The position numbers and the translations under genes were made by a program. Source: an uncultured Tateyamaria sp. (GTDB taxonomy: Bacteria > Pseudomonadota > Alphaproteobacteria > Rhodobacterales > Rhodobacteraceae). Taken from it: DNA of 64,000 nt. The notes under the pieces are model-generated. The model did not search any database and was not told the origin of the DNA. It worked only from the letters and a program-made list of their open reading frames with translations. Of the stretch, positions 49,048 through 58,619 are shown in pieces. Within the stretch, counting starts at the first letter, position 1; the number at the start of each line of letters is the position of its first letter. The DNA lies in the NCBI RefSeq assembly GCF_947496075.1, contig NZ_CANMBJ010000002.1:62001-126000 (forward strand), in the 5' to 3' direction.

Positions 49048-51978
49048 TCAGCCACCCTCCTTCACAGGCGCAATTGGATCGGATGATCCTTCGGCCCTTG
49101 CTGGATTGATGTCCATGGGGTGTTCGGTTTCGTCCGCATTTGCACGCCGTGCCAGCCGCGAGAAGCTTTCGAGCGACAGCATGACCGCCCCGACAACGGC
49201 CAAGAACACGCCCACGTCGAACAGGGCGGCTGTGGCCAGCTCGAATTTGTCGAAGGGCGGAATGCGAACATAGGTGAAGTCCGATGTCAGGAAGGGTTTG
49301 GTCACGAACCACGACCCGATGCCCGTGAAGCCAGCCACCAGAACGCCAGCACCGATTACACCATGATAGGGGTACTTCAATCGGGCCGAGGTCCATGTGA
49401 AACCACTGGCCATGTACTGCATGACAACCCCGATCGACACGACCAGACCGGCAATGAAACCGCCTCCGGGTTCGTTGTGGCCACGCAGGAAGATGTAGAA
49501 ACCAACCAACAGAACAACCGGCATGATGACGCGTGTCAGCACGACCATCATCATCGGGTGCATGTCGCCCGCGCGTGGCTGATCGGGAATGCGGTTCAGA
49601 AGGCGCGCACGCACGGGTCCGCGCAGCAACGCTTCGGTGAGCGCGTAGATCAGGAGGGCCGCGATCCCCAGCACGATGATCTCGCCGTAGGTGTCAAAGC
49701 CACGGAAGTCGACAAGGATCACGTTCACCACGTTGGTGCCGCCGCCGCCCTTGTACGAATTGGCCAGATGGAATTCTGAAATCGGCGTCGCGACCGCGTC
49801 CCGCAGCATGTAGTGATAGGCGAGTGCAAAGGCGGCAAGCCCACCAGCAATCGCCACGCCTGTATCGCGTGCTCTGCGTAGAATGGTGCTTTCGGATGGC
49901 GTCGTTTTCGGCAGGAAGTTCAGGGCCAGCAAAAGAAGAATGATGGTCACAACTTCGACCGTGAACTGGGTCATGGCAAGGTCCGGTGCGCTCAGGTAGA
50001 CGAACCCGACGGACACCATCAGCCCGACAATTCCGATCAAGATGAGGGCCAGGAACCGATTGCGGTGCATGAAGACCAGTGCGCCGGTTGCGGCGACCAG
50101 CATAGCCCAGCCCGCGATGGGGACCGGTCCGGCAGCCTGCACGGCGCGGGTCGCATCCCCAATCGTGCCGGTCACCCATGCGTGGTAGCCGATGGCGACG
50201 ATCGCAACGAAGGAAATCATTGCGTACCGGCTGAAAGCGCCATTGTGCAGGGTGTGGGTAAACGTGCGCGCCGCCGATGCTGCGGCTTCGATGATGCCTT
50301 CGAATATGACCTTCGCTTCGGGGCGTGGTGCAGCTTCCCATGCATTGGACAGTGGTTTGAAGATGACCATCAGGATCAGACCGCCGACCACGGCAGCAAT
50401 CGACATGAACAGCGCGGGCACAAGGCCGTGCCAGATCTTGAAATACGCCTTGGGCACTTCCGCGGCCTCACCCAGCAGGGATGCTGTCACGGTTTTCACG
50501 AAAGGTTCGGCCAAAAACGGCGCGACGCCGATCACGACGACCAGCACAACGAGAATGGCCGGTGGCAACCACATGCCCGGGTTGGGGTCGTGCGGTTTCG
50601 ACGGGTAGTCGTCACGCACCTTGCCAAGGAAGGTGTGGCCAATAAGCCGGAAGCAATATGCGGCGGAGAAGAGCGAGCCGACCGTCGCCAGCACAGGCAC
50701 CAGCCATGGGGTGTTGAACAGCACGGTGTGGGTGGCTTCCTCCAGCATCATCTCTTTCGACAGGAACCCGTTGAGCAGCGGAATGCCTGCCATCGAGAGC
50801 GCCGCGAGTGTGGCGATGACGAAAGTCACTGGCATGAGTGTGCGCAGCCCGCCCAAGCGTCGAATGTCGCGCGTGTGTGCCTCGTGATCCACGATGCCCG
50901 CGGACATGAAGAGGGCGGCCTTGAACGTGGCGTGGTTCAGGATGTGGAACACGGCCGCCATTGCGCCGAACGCGGTGCCCGTGCCCAACAGCATCGTGAT
51001 CAGCCCAAGATGACTGACGGTTGAGAAGGCGAGCAATGCCTTCAGATCGTGCTTGAACAGCGCGATCACTGCACCCAGCACCATGGTCACAAGCCCTGCG
51101 GTCGTGACAATAGCAAACCATTCGGGCGTGCCCGACAGAACCGGCCACATGCGCGCCATCAAGAAGATGCCCGCCTTCACCATCGTGGCAGAGTGCAGAT
51201 AGGCCGAGACGGGCGTAGGCGCGGCCATTGCGTGCGGCAGCCAGAAGTGGAACGGAAACTGTGCGGATTTGGTGAAGCATCCTAGAAGGATCAGGATCAG
51301 GGCAGGGAGGTACAGGGGATCGGCCTGGATCAGCTCCCGGTTTTGGAGGATGACGCTCAGGTCATAGCTGCCCGCGATTTGGCCAAGGATCAGCATGCCA
51401 GCGATCATGGCCAGACCGCCCATACCAGTCACCGTCAGCGCCATGCGCGCGCCCTGACGCCCTGCGGGCAGGTGCTTCCAATATCCGATCAGCAGGAAGG
51501 AAGACAGCGACGTCAGCTCCCAGAACACCAGCAAAAGCAAGATGTTGTCGCTGAGCACAATCCCGACCATCGCGCCCTGGAACAGCAACAGATAGGTGAA
51601 AAACTCGCCCATATTGTCGTTGCGGCTTAGGTAATGTCGCGCATAGGCGATGATCAGCAGGCCGATGCCCAGGATCAGAAGCGCAAAGAAGAACCCCAGC
51701 CCGTCCAGCATCAACGTGAAGTTCAGGCCCAGTTCCGGCATCCAATTCACGCGCGCCGTGACCAGCTCACCGCGCAGGACCTGCGGTAGATTCGTCAGCA
51801 GGCCCACAAAGGCGGCGAGGGAAACCGTGAACGTCACGCCTGCGCAGGCCGCGCGGCCAGCAGCATTCATTAGTCCGGGGAGAAGCGCGCCCAGGAAGGG
51901 GAGTGCAACGATAAAGAAGAGTGACAATGTCGGGCCCAGTAAGGTTAGTTCGAATCTATCCAACAAGATAGATGGCAT
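49048..51978 (-). CDS. mnhA: Mrp-type Na+/H+ antiporter fused subunits A and B
   Basis: About 976 residues. The A part (1-810) has NuoL-like helices with YARHYLSRNDNMGEFF, FPFHFWLPHAMAAPTPVSAY, a histidine and lysine set in the channel, and LSKEMMLEEATHTVLF. The B part (about 830-950) has MPVVLLVGFYIFLRGHNEPG and GGGFIAGLVVSIGVVMQYMA, the MnhB hallmark. The fusion is seen in PhaA/PhaB-type antiporters of rhizobia and relatives. It pumps Na+ or K+ out in exchange for protons and supports pH and salt tolerance. ATG 51978 is provisional; TTG starts downstream are possible. Confidence 0.92.
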   Translation of the reverse strand: MPSILLDRFELTLLGPTLSLFFIVALPFLGALLPGLMNAAGRAACAGVTFTVSLAAFVGLLTNLPQVLRGELVTARVNWMPELGLNFTLMLDGLGFFFALLILGIGLLIIAYARHYLSRNDNMGEFFTYLLLFQGAMVGIVLSDNILLLLVFWELTSLSSFLLIGYWKHLPAGRQGARMALTVTGMGGLAMIAGMLILGQIAGSYDLSVILQNRELIQADPLYLPALILILLGCFTKSAQFPFHFWLPHAMAAPTPVSAYLHSATMVKAGIFLMARMWPVLSGTPEWFAIVTTAGLVTMVLGAVIALFKHDLKALLAFSTVSHLGLITMLLGTGTAFGAMAAVFHILNHATFKAALFMSAGIVDHEAHTRDIRRLGGLRTLMPVTFVIATLAALSMAGIPLLNGFLSKEMMLEEATHTVLFNTPWLVPVLATVGSLFSAAYCFRLIGHTFLGKVRDDYPSKPHDPNPGMWLPPAILVVLVVVIGVAPFLAEPFVKTVTASLLGEAAEVPKAYFKIWHGLVPALFMSIAAVVGGLILMVIFKPLSNAWEAAPRPEAKVIFEGIIEAAASAARTFTHTLHNGAFSRYAMISFVAIVAIGYHAWVTGTIGDATRAVQAAGPVPIAGWAMLVAATGALVFMHRNRFLALILIGIVGLMVSVGFVYLSAPDLAMTQFTVEVVTIILLLLALNFLPKTTPSESTILRRARDTGVAIAGGLAAFALAYHYMLRDAVATPISEFHLANSYKGGGGTNVVNVILVDFRGFDTYGEIIVLGIAALLIYALTEALLRGPVRARLLNRIPDQPRAGDMHPMMMVVLTRVIMPVVLLVGFYIFLRGHNEPGGGFIAGLVVSIGVVMQYMASGFTWTSARLKYPYHGVIGAGVLVAGFTGIGSWFVTKPFLTSDFTYVRIPPFDKFELATAALFDVGVFLAVVGAVMLSLESFSRLARRANADETEHPMDINPARAEGSSDPIAPVKEGG

Positions 51979-52567
51979 TCCGGTGTGTTCAGGCAACCGG
52001 AATCGTTGGGAAACTTGCGATAACCCGCTCAATTCCCAGCATCTTGGGTGTCAGTGGGTGCGCTGCACCGCAGAACGGGATGCTCGGGTGCGGTTGACTG
52101 ATCGTGCGTTGGACGACCCGTTGATGCATTGCGCCGGTCAATGGCCCAGCACGGTGATAGGACGCCATCTTGCACGGTTGCCAGCCATTTGCGCCGTTAA
52201 CTGGGTGACCGGTGTAAGCGAGGCTGATCGCCATTCGTCGGGTGTGGTGTTTGCTGCTGAGACACCGTTGCCGTGCTGTCAAATGCAGCACTACTCAGAT
52301 TCACCTGCCTATCTTTTCGGCGAAATCGGGTATTTCGTCCAAAAAATATGCAAAATCTCGGATGACGGCTCATTTTTCAGCCATGCGGCGTGCACTGCGC
52401 AGTCTTGGAGCTACCACTTGGCGCGGGTTTCAAAACCCAAGAACGTGCGATGGTGCCGGCCTAGGAAACCAAACACCACCGCACTCCGCATCATATGCGT
52501 GGGGGGTGATATGGGTGTTTTGCCTGCAGAACACAACGTCCCTGCGCGACACGCAAAGGGAATGGCA
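51979..52567. other. Divergent intergenic region between the antiporter and urea importer operons
   Basis: A 589-bp stretch with no convincing gene; the plus-strand frame that runs into urtA is open by chance. Noted signals: AT-rich DNA at 52300-52350, a small dyad ACTGCGCAGT near 52395, and a GG-N10-GC pair (GG at 52514-52515, GC at 52526-52527) ending CTGCA, 41 bp before the urtA ATG. The last is a weak sigma54-like -24/-12 candidate. Urea importers are often controlled by NtrC. AAGGGA before ATG 52568 is the urtA Shine-Dalgarno. Confidence 0.35.
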
Positions 52568-53845
52568 ATGTACAAGAAACTACTCGCAACAACAGCGACA
52601 CTGACAACCATGGCGGCTCTGCCAGCCGTCGCGCAGGATTGCCCAATAAAAGTGGGCGTTCTGCACTCGCTGTCTGGGACAATGGCGATCTCGGAAACGA
52701 CGCTGAAGGACACCATGGAAATGCTCGTTGAGCAGCAAAATGCCGCTGGTGGCGTGCTGGGCTGTCAGCTTGAAGCCGTCGTGGTTGACCCGGCATCCGA
52801 CTGGCCGCTGTTCGCTGAAAAAGCGCGTGAGCTGCTGACCGTTCATGAGGTTGACGTTATTTTTGGCAACTGGACGTCCGTGAGCCGCAAGTCCGTTCTG
52901 CCCGTGATCGAAGAGTTGAACGGTCTGCTGTTCTACCCTGTGCAATACGAGGGCGAGGAAAGCTCGAAAAACGTGTTCTACACAGGCGCCGCGCCGAACC
53001 AGCAAGCCATCCCGGCCACCGACTATTTCCTTGAAGAGCTGGAAGTCGAGAAATTTGCACTGTTGGGAACCGACTATGTGTACCCGCGCACAACAAACAA
53101 CATCCTTGAATCATACCTTCAGCAAAAAGGCATTGCTGCTGAAGACATCTTTGTGAACTACACACCCTTCGGTCACTCCGACTGGTCCAAGATTGTGGCG
53201 GACGTTGTCGCGCTGGGCGCAGATGGCAAGAAAGTTGGCGTAATCTCGACCATCAACGGTGATGCCAATGTGGGTTTCTACAAGGAACTGGCCGCTGCTG
53301 GCATCTCGGCGGATGACATTCCGGTTGTAGCCTTCTCGGTTGGGGAAGAAGAGCTGTCGGGTCTCGACACATCCAACCTCGTGGGTCACCTCGCGGCGTG
53401 GAACTATTTCCAGTCGGCAGACACCGAAGCCAATGAAGCATGGATCGATGCATGGAAAGCCCGCATGGGTGACGAGCGTGTGACCAACGACCCGATGGAA
53501 GCCCACTACATCGGCTTCAACATGTGGGTGAACGCGGCGACTGCGGCAGGAACCACCGACGTGGATGCCGTGCGCACCGCGATGTATGGTCAGGAGTTCC
53601 CGAACCTCACAGGCGGGACCGCGGTCATGCTGCCGAACCATCACCTGGCCAAGCCGGTCCTGATTGGTGAGATCCTGGAAGACGGCCAGTTCGACATCAT
53701 CAGCCAGACCGAAGAAGTGCCTGGCGACGCCTGGACCGACTTCCTGCCGGAATCGGCCGTCCTGGTTTCGGATTGGAAAGAGCTGGGCTGCGGGATGTAC
53801 AACACCGACACGTCCACCTGCGTGCAGATCAAGTCCAACTACTGA
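52568..53845 (+). CDS. urtA: Urea ABC transporter substrate-binding protein
   Basis: 425 residues. The signal peptide is YKKLLATTATLTTMAALPAVAQ. The mature start CPIKVGVLHSLSGTMAISET is the UrtA hallmark, followed by VVVDPASDWPLFAEKARELL, FGNWTSVSRKSVLPVIEE, and LLFYPVQYEGEESSKNVFYT. It captures urea (and short amides in relatives) in the periplasm. ATG 52568 is preferred over ATG 52562 by spacing to AAGGGA. A strong stem-loop follows, then urtB. Confidence 0.96.
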   Translation: MYKKLLATTATLTTMAALPAVAQDCPIKVGVLHSLSGTMAISETTLKDTMEMLVEQQNAAGGVLGCQLEAVVVDPASDWPLFAEKARELLTVHEVDVIFGNWTSVSRKSVLPVIEELNGLLFYPVQYEGEESSKNVFYTGAAPNQQAIPATDYFLEELEVEKFALLGTDYVYPRTTNNILESYLQQKGIAAEDIFVNYTPFGHSDWSKIVADVVALGADGKKVGVISTINGDANVGFYKELAAAGISADDIPVVAFSVGEEELSGLDTSNLVGHLAAWNYFQSADTEANEAWIDAWKARMGDERVTNDPMEAHYIGFNMWVNAATAAGTTDVDAVRTAMYGQEFPNLTGGTAVMLPNHHLAKPVLIGEILEDGQFDIISQTEEVPGDAWTDFLPESAVLVSDWKELGCGMYNTDTSTCVQIKSNY

Positions 53846-53856
53846 TGTGACATTAC

Positions 53857-53876
53857 GGGGGCAGGCAACTGCCCCC
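53857..53876 (+). repeat. Stem-loop with GCAA tetraloop after urtA
   Basis: GGGGGCAG, a GCAA loop and CTGCCCCC form a perfect 8-bp hairpin, 11 bp after the urtA stop and 26 bp before urtB. GCAA is a stable GNRA tetraloop. There is no T-run, so partial read-through is expected. It likely favours excess UrtA mRNA. Confidence 0.75.
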
Positions 53877-53902
53877 GACACTTCTTCAAGGATAACAATT
53901 GG

Positions 53903-55876
53903 ATGCCGGTTTTCCGCCAGTTCTGCGCAGCGCTTTTGTCGGTGCTGTTTATCGCGTTTGCAGCCCCATTGGCTGCGCAGGACGCCGACGCGCCCATTCA
54001 GCGCTTGCTGCAAGAGCACGGCGAGATCATTGCAAAAAGCTCACGCCGCACCATCGGTCCTGCCATCGATGCGCTCGCTGACAGTGGTTTGCCCGAGGCG
54101 CAGGCGGTGCTGGAACGCTGGCGGGCCAAGGAGATGTGGTTCGACAAGGATACCGGTCTGTTTATCTACGCTGAAGAGATTGACCGCCGCACCATCCGCA
54201 CCTTCGATTTTGCCAACGGTGCCGAGTTGGGGGAGTTCGAAGACAATGGGTTCAAACAGCTCAAACCCAACAGCGGCATCCGCGGCCTGATTGGCGCAGC
54301 GTTGGTGAGGTTTCAGTTGAATGATCCCAATCCGGTCGCGCGCGCCGCGGCCCTGATCGCCATCGAACGCGATGCGGATGAAAGCCACCTTGCCGCCTTG
54401 CGCGCTGTGCGAGACACCGAAGAGAACCCGCGCTTGAGCGCACGCATCGATCGCCTTGAACGGATTCTGACCATCCGCTTTGCAGAGGATGACGCAGAGC
54501 GCGTTGCCGCAATCCAGAGCTTTGAGGGTGATCTGGGTGTCGATGTGCGCGCGGCTCTCAATCCACTTGTCGTTACAATGATGGATGCCGGTACGGACCT
54601 GCCGAACGATGCCGATGTGGCGAGGCAGGTGGTGCCCGGTTCAGAGGTGCTTAGCGAGGCTGAGGCCTATGGAATCCTTGTCGCCAAGGAGCTGGCGCCC
54701 CCGCTCATTTCGCGCGCTGCTCAAAAGGCTGCGTTGATTGCCAACATAGATGGCACCTCCGTCGGCGGAATTCAGGTTGCATCACTGAATACCGAAGCGA
54801 GGCGTGACGCTGCCTATGACGAATTGGTGCGGCAGGGTCGTGTCGAAAATGCAGCAACGGTCACCGATGTGACACAGACGGTAGATGCCTATGTGTTTTT
54901 TGAACGGTATTCCGCCGCCGCGCCGACCGTTGCACTTGCCGCACAGGCGGTGCTGTCCGGGATCGAGAACAAGGTCGCCTTGAACCAGACAATCGATCTG
55001 GGGCTAGACGCGCTGTCGCTGGCGTCGATCTATTTCCTTGCAGCCATCGGCCTTGCCATCACCTTTGGCGTCATGGGCGTGATCAACATGGCCCATGGCG
55101 AGTTTATCATGATGGGCGCCTATACCGGCTATGTGGTCCAGCTCTTTATCCCGGACTACACGCTCAGTATCATGGTCGCCATCCCGTTGGCCTTTGCAGT
55201 GACCTTTGGCGCAGGGGTCGCGATGGAGCGGTTGGTGATCCGGTGGCTCTATCATCGCCCGCTTGAGACGCTTCTGGCGACCTTCGGTATCTCGATCGCG
55301 CTTCAGCAGCTGGCCAAGAACATCTTTGGCACGCAGGCCCGGCCCTTGACCGCACCCGGCTGGCTGGACGGGTCACTGGTGTTCAACGACATTGTGTCGA
55401 TCAGCTATATCCGCATCGCTATCTTTGTTCTGGCACTCCTGTTTCTGGCCCTGTTCCTGATCGTGATGAACCGCACCCGGTTGGGTCTGGAAGTGCGCGC
55501 CGTCACCCAGAACCCGCGCATGGCGGCCTCCATGGGCATCAACCCGGATCGGATCAACATGCTGACCTTTGGCTTTGGCTCCGGCATTGCCGGGATCGCC
55601 GGTGTTGCTATCGGCCTCTATGCCAAGGTCACGTCGGAAATGGGCAGCGACTACATCGTGCAGTCCTTCATGACCGTTGTGGTCGGCGGGGTAGGCAACA
55701 TCTGGGGCACGCTGCTGGGTGCCACGATGGTGGGCACGATGCAAAAGGGGATCGAGTGGTTGAACCCGTCCAACACCCTTGCGGCCCAGACCTACATGAT
55801 CCTGTTCATCATCTTGTTCATTCAGTTCCGACCCAAGGGCATCATCGCCCTCAAAGGTCGCGCGGCGGAGGCTTGA
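53903..55876 (+). CDS. urtB: Urea ABC transporter permease UrtB with long N-terminal periplasmic domain
   Basis: 657 residues. A signal peptide (LLSVLFIAFAAPLAAQ) and an Ala/Arg/Asp-rich helical region of about 310 residues, which looks HEAT-like, precede the permease. The permease part starts near LDALSLASIYFLAAIGLAITF and has VINMAHGEFIMMGAYTGY plus the EAA-like loop AVTQNPRMAASMGI. It is the branched-chain-type permease that pairs with UrtC. The N-terminal domain is larger than in other LivH-like proteins and may meet UrtA or sense ligand. The next gene starts 3 bp after the stop. Confidence 0.94.
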   Translation: MPVFRQFCAALLSVLFIAFAAPLAAQDADAPIQRLLQEHGEIIAKSSRRTIGPAIDALADSGLPEAQAVLERWRAKEMWFDKDTGLFIYAEEIDRRTIRTFDFANGAELGEFEDNGFKQLKPNSGIRGLIGAALVRFQLNDPNPVARAAALIAIERDADESHLAALRAVRDTEENPRLSARIDRLERILTIRFAEDDAERVAAIQSFEGDLGVDVRAALNPLVVTMMDAGTDLPNDADVARQVVPGSEVLSEAEAYGILVAKELAPPLISRAAQKAALIANIDGTSVGGIQVASLNTEARRDAAYDELVRQGRVENAATVTDVTQTVDAYVFFERYSAAAPTVALAAQAVLSGIENKVALNQTIDLGLDALSLASIYFLAAIGLAITFGVMGVINMAHGEFIMMGAYTGYVVQLFIPDYTLSIMVAIPLAFAVTFGAGVAMERLVIRWLYHRPLETLLATFGISIALQQLAKNIFGTQARPLTAPGWLDGSLVFNDIVSISYIRIAIFVLALLFLALFLIVMNRTRLGLEVRAVTQNPRMAASMGINPDRINMLTFGFGSGIAGIAGVAIGLYAKVTSEMGSDYIVQSFMTVVVGGVGNIWGTLLGATMVGTMQKGIEWLNPSNTLAAQTYMILFIILFIQFRPKGIIALKGRAAEA

Positions 55877-55879
55877 GCC

Positions 55880-57148
55880 ATGACAAACGTCGCACTTGAT
55901 ACCGCGCCCGCACGCAAGCCAACGTTTCTGCTGGTGAACAACCCGTCGGTCCTGATTTTCCTGGCTTGCCTTGCCTTGTTCACTCTGGGCGTGACGGTGC
56001 TGGCCGAAGGGTTTGGCATCGGTGTGGTCTCGACCAGCTTCGTCAAGACACTCGGTAAGACACTCTGCCTATGCCTTGTCGCGCTCGCTATGGATTTGGT
56101 CTGGGGCTATTGCGGCATCCTGAGCCTCGGGCACATGGCGTTCTTCGGCATCGGTGGCTACGCCATCGGCATGTGGTTGATGTACGCCCGTACCGAGATT
56201 ATCGTAGTACAAAGCCTGTCAGCCGCCCCATTGCCACCAACGGCTCAGGAAATCTCGGACGGGATCGCAGCGCAAATCTTTGGTGTTGTGGGCGCGTCCG
56301 AGTTCCCGCCCATCTGGGCTGTGGCCCATTCGCTGCCCTTACAATTGGCGGCCGTGGTGCTGGTGCCCGGGCTGCTGGCTTTGGTCTTTGGGTGGCTCGC
56401 GTTTCGCAGCCGGGTGACAGGCGTCTACCTGTCGATCCTGACACAGGCGATGACGCTCGCCCTGTCGCTTTACCTCTTCCAGAATGACAGCGGGTTGCGC
56501 GGTAACAATGGGCTGTCCGGGCTACAGAACCTGCCGGGGCTTGGGGATGTGCCGCAATCCACCGTGTCGATCTGGTTCTTCTGGGCATCGGCACTGGCGC
56601 TTGGGCTGGGCTACCTGCTGTGTGTCTGGGTGGTGTCGGGCAAGTTCGGCTCGGTCGTTCGTGCGATCCGCGACGACGAGAGCCGCGTGCGGTTCCTTGG
56701 TTACCCTGTCGAAGCCTACAAACTTTTCATCTTCACGCTCACCGCGGTCATCGCAGGCATTGCCGGCGCGCTCTATTACCCACAGGCAGGGATCATCAAC
56801 CCGGCCGAGATTGCGCCGATCGCCTCCATATATCTTGCGGTCTGGGTCGCTATCGGCGGGCGTGGTCGGCTGTACGGTGCGGTGATTGGCGCGGCTTTCG
56901 TTTCGCTTCTCTCGACCTACTTCACGGGCGGTCAGGCGCCAGACATCAACCTTGGATTCTATACGATCCAATGGGTCAACTGGTGGACAGTCCTGTTGGG
57001 ACTGTCATTCGTCGTGGTCACTCTGTTCGCGCCCAAAGGGCTAGGTGGACTGTTTGATTTTATTGCGAGTAAAAGATCACCCAGCCGCCACGGCGCTGAC
57101 CTTGGCCCCGACGCGGGTGCGTTGCGCGAAAAGGAGGCCGAGACATGA
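55880..57148 (+). CDS. urtC: Urea ABC transporter permease UrtC
   Basis: 422 residues. About ten helices; family parts are LVWGYCGILSLGHMAFFGIGGYA (LivM hallmark), LAFRSRVTGVYLSILTQAMT, GNNGLSGLQNLPG and the EAA-like loop AIRDDESRVRFLGYPVEAYK. It forms the channel with UrtB. The last residues overlap the urtD start by 4 bp (ATGA). Confidence 0.95.
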   Translation: MTNVALDTAPARKPTFLLVNNPSVLIFLACLALFTLGVTVLAEGFGIGVVSTSFVKTLGKTLCLCLVALAMDLVWGYCGILSLGHMAFFGIGGYAIGMWLMYARTEIIVVQSLSAAPLPPTAQEISDGIAAQIFGVVGASEFPPIWAVAHSLPLQLAAVVLVPGLLALVFGWLAFRSRVTGVYLSILTQAMTLALSLYLFQNDSGLRGNNGLSGLQNLPGLGDVPQSTVSIWFFWASALALGLGYLLCVWVVSGKFGSVVRAIRDDESRVRFLGYPVEAYKLFIFTLTAVIAGIAGALYYPQAGIINPAEIAPIASIYLAVWVAIGGRGRLYGAVIGAAFVSLLSTYFTGGQAPDINLGFYTIQWVNWWTVLLGLSFVVVTLFAPKGLGGLFDFIASKRSPSRHGADLGPDAGALREKEAET

Positions 57149-57885
57149 GCACACTTCTTGAAGTGTCCGGTGTGTCCGTCTCGTTCGACGGGTTCAAGGC
57201 CATCAACAACCTGACCTTCCAGATCGGCGAGGCCGAGATGCGGGCGGTGATCGGACCGAACGGGGCTGGAAAAACCACCTTCATGGATATCGTCACAGGC
57301 AAGACGCGACCGGATGAGGGCCGCGTGCTGTGGGGCGAAAAATCGCAATCGCTTCTGTCGATGTCAGAAAGCCAGATCGCGCAGGCGGGGGTCGGGCGGA
57401 AGTTCCAGCGCCCAACGGTGTTCGAAGACCAGACGGTTGCCGAAAACCTGATGCTGGCGTTGAAAAAGAAACGATCCCCCTTTGCCGTTCTGAACTTCCG
57501 CGCGTCACGCGCAGATCAGGAACGGGTCGAAGAATTGGCCGGTGAGATCGGACTGGTCGCCGCACTCGCCCGCAAGGCGGGTGAATTGAGCCACGGTCAA
57601 AAACAGTGGCTTGAGATTGGCATGCTGCTGGCGCAGGAGCCACGACTGCTGTTGGTCGATGAACCGGCAGCGGGCATGACCCCGGCAGAACGCGAACACA
57701 CGACCGAAATACTGGTGGAGGCGGCCAAGACTCGCGCGGTTGTGGTGGTCGAGCACGACATGGAATTCGTTCGCCGTCTCGACTGTAAGGTCACGGTCCT
57801 GCACGAAGGCTCGGTTCTGGCCGAAGGATCGATTGATCACGTCACATCCAACGAAGCCGTCATCGAGGTGTACCTTGGCCGATAA
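57145..57885 (+). CDS. urtD: Urea ABC transporter ATP-binding protein UrtD
   Basis: 246 residues. Walker A is GPNGAGKTT, the Q-loop follows, the signature is LSHGQKQWLEIGMLL and Walker B is LLLVDEPAAGMTPAE, then VVVEHDMEFVRRL (H-loop). The short LivG type with the long insert after Walker A is typical of UrtD. It hydrolyses ATP with UrtE to drive urea import. Confidence 0.95.
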   Translation: MSTLLEVSGVSVSFDGFKAINNLTFQIGEAEMRAVIGPNGAGKTTFMDIVTGKTRPDEGRVLWGEKSQSLLSMSESQIAQAGVGRKFQRPTVFEDQTVAENLMLALKKKRSPFAVLNFRASRADQERVEELAGEIGLVAALARKAGELSHGQKQWLEIGMLLAQEPRLLLVDEPAAGMTPAEREHTTEILVEAAKTRAVVVVEHDMEFVRRLDCKVTVLHEGSVLAEGSIDHVTSNEAVIEVYLGR

Positions 57886-58582
57886 CCTGCTCGAAATCGA
57901 AGGGCTGACGCTGCACTATGGCGGCAGCGAAATCCTGCGCAGCATCGACCTGACGGCGCGCCGCGGCGAAGTCACTTGCGTGATGGGCACCAACGGTGTC
58001 GGCAAGACCAGCCTGCTCAAGGCTATCTCGGGCACACATGTCCGCAGCGATGGTGTTTATCGGTTGGATGCCGAAGAGATCGGTAAATCCAGTGCCCACG
58101 CCCTCGCTCAGAAGGGCGTCGCCTATGTGCCGCAGGGGCGCGAGATTTTTCCGTTTCTGACGGTGCAAGAAAATCTTGAGACCGGGTTTGCCTGCCTGCC
58201 ACGTAGCAAACACAGAATTCCAGATGAGATTTTTGACCTGTTCCCGATCCTGAAAGACTTTCTGCATCGTCGTGGTGGAGACCTTTCGGGCGGCCAGCAA
58301 CAGCAGCTTGCCATCGCCCGTGCGCTGGTCACCGAACCCAAGCTTTTGCTGTTGGATGAACCGACAGAGGGCATTCAGCCTAACATCATCAAGCAGATCG
58401 GCGAGGTGATCTCGACCCTGCGGGAGCGGGGGCAGATGGCCATTGTGCTGGTCGAGCAGTACTTCGACTTTGCCTTCGGTCTTGGCGACCGTTTCACGGT
58501 GCTTGAGCGTGGTGCGGTCAAGCTTGAAGGAAAACGGGCCGAGATTGAGCGCTCTGAGTTGTTGAGCGCTGTCTCGGTCTAG
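57875..58582 (+). CDS. urtE: Urea ABC transporter ATP-binding protein UrtE
   Basis: 235 residues. Walker A is GTNGVGKTS, the Q-loop lies in VPQGREIFPFLTVQEN (UrtE/LivF hallmark), the signature is LSGGQQQQLAIARAL and Walker B is LLLLDEPTEGIQP. The only suitable start is TTG 57875, which overlaps the end of urtD by 11 bp, with GAGGTG upstream. It completes urtABCDE; the convergent gene ends 38 bp later. Confidence 0.94.
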   Translation: MADNLLEIEGLTLHYGGSEILRSIDLTARRGEVTCVMGTNGVGKTSLLKAISGTHVRSDGVYRLDAEEIGKSSAHALAQKGVAYVPQGREIFPFLTVQENLETGFACLPRSKHRIPDEIFDLFPILKDFLHRRGGDLSGGQQQQLAIARALVTEPKLLLLDEPTEGIQPNIIKQIGEVISTLRERGQMAIVLVEQYFDFAFGLGDRFTVLERGAVKLEGKRAEIERSELLSAVSV

Positions 58583-58619
58583 ACATCGATGTCATCGCAA
58601 AGCGGGTGCTGTGCCGACG

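Noticed and set aside
51650-52567. Extension of urtA upstream to 51650
   Set aside because: The frame is open only by chance and crosses the antiporter gene; the signal peptide begins at 52568 with a Shine-Dalgarno.
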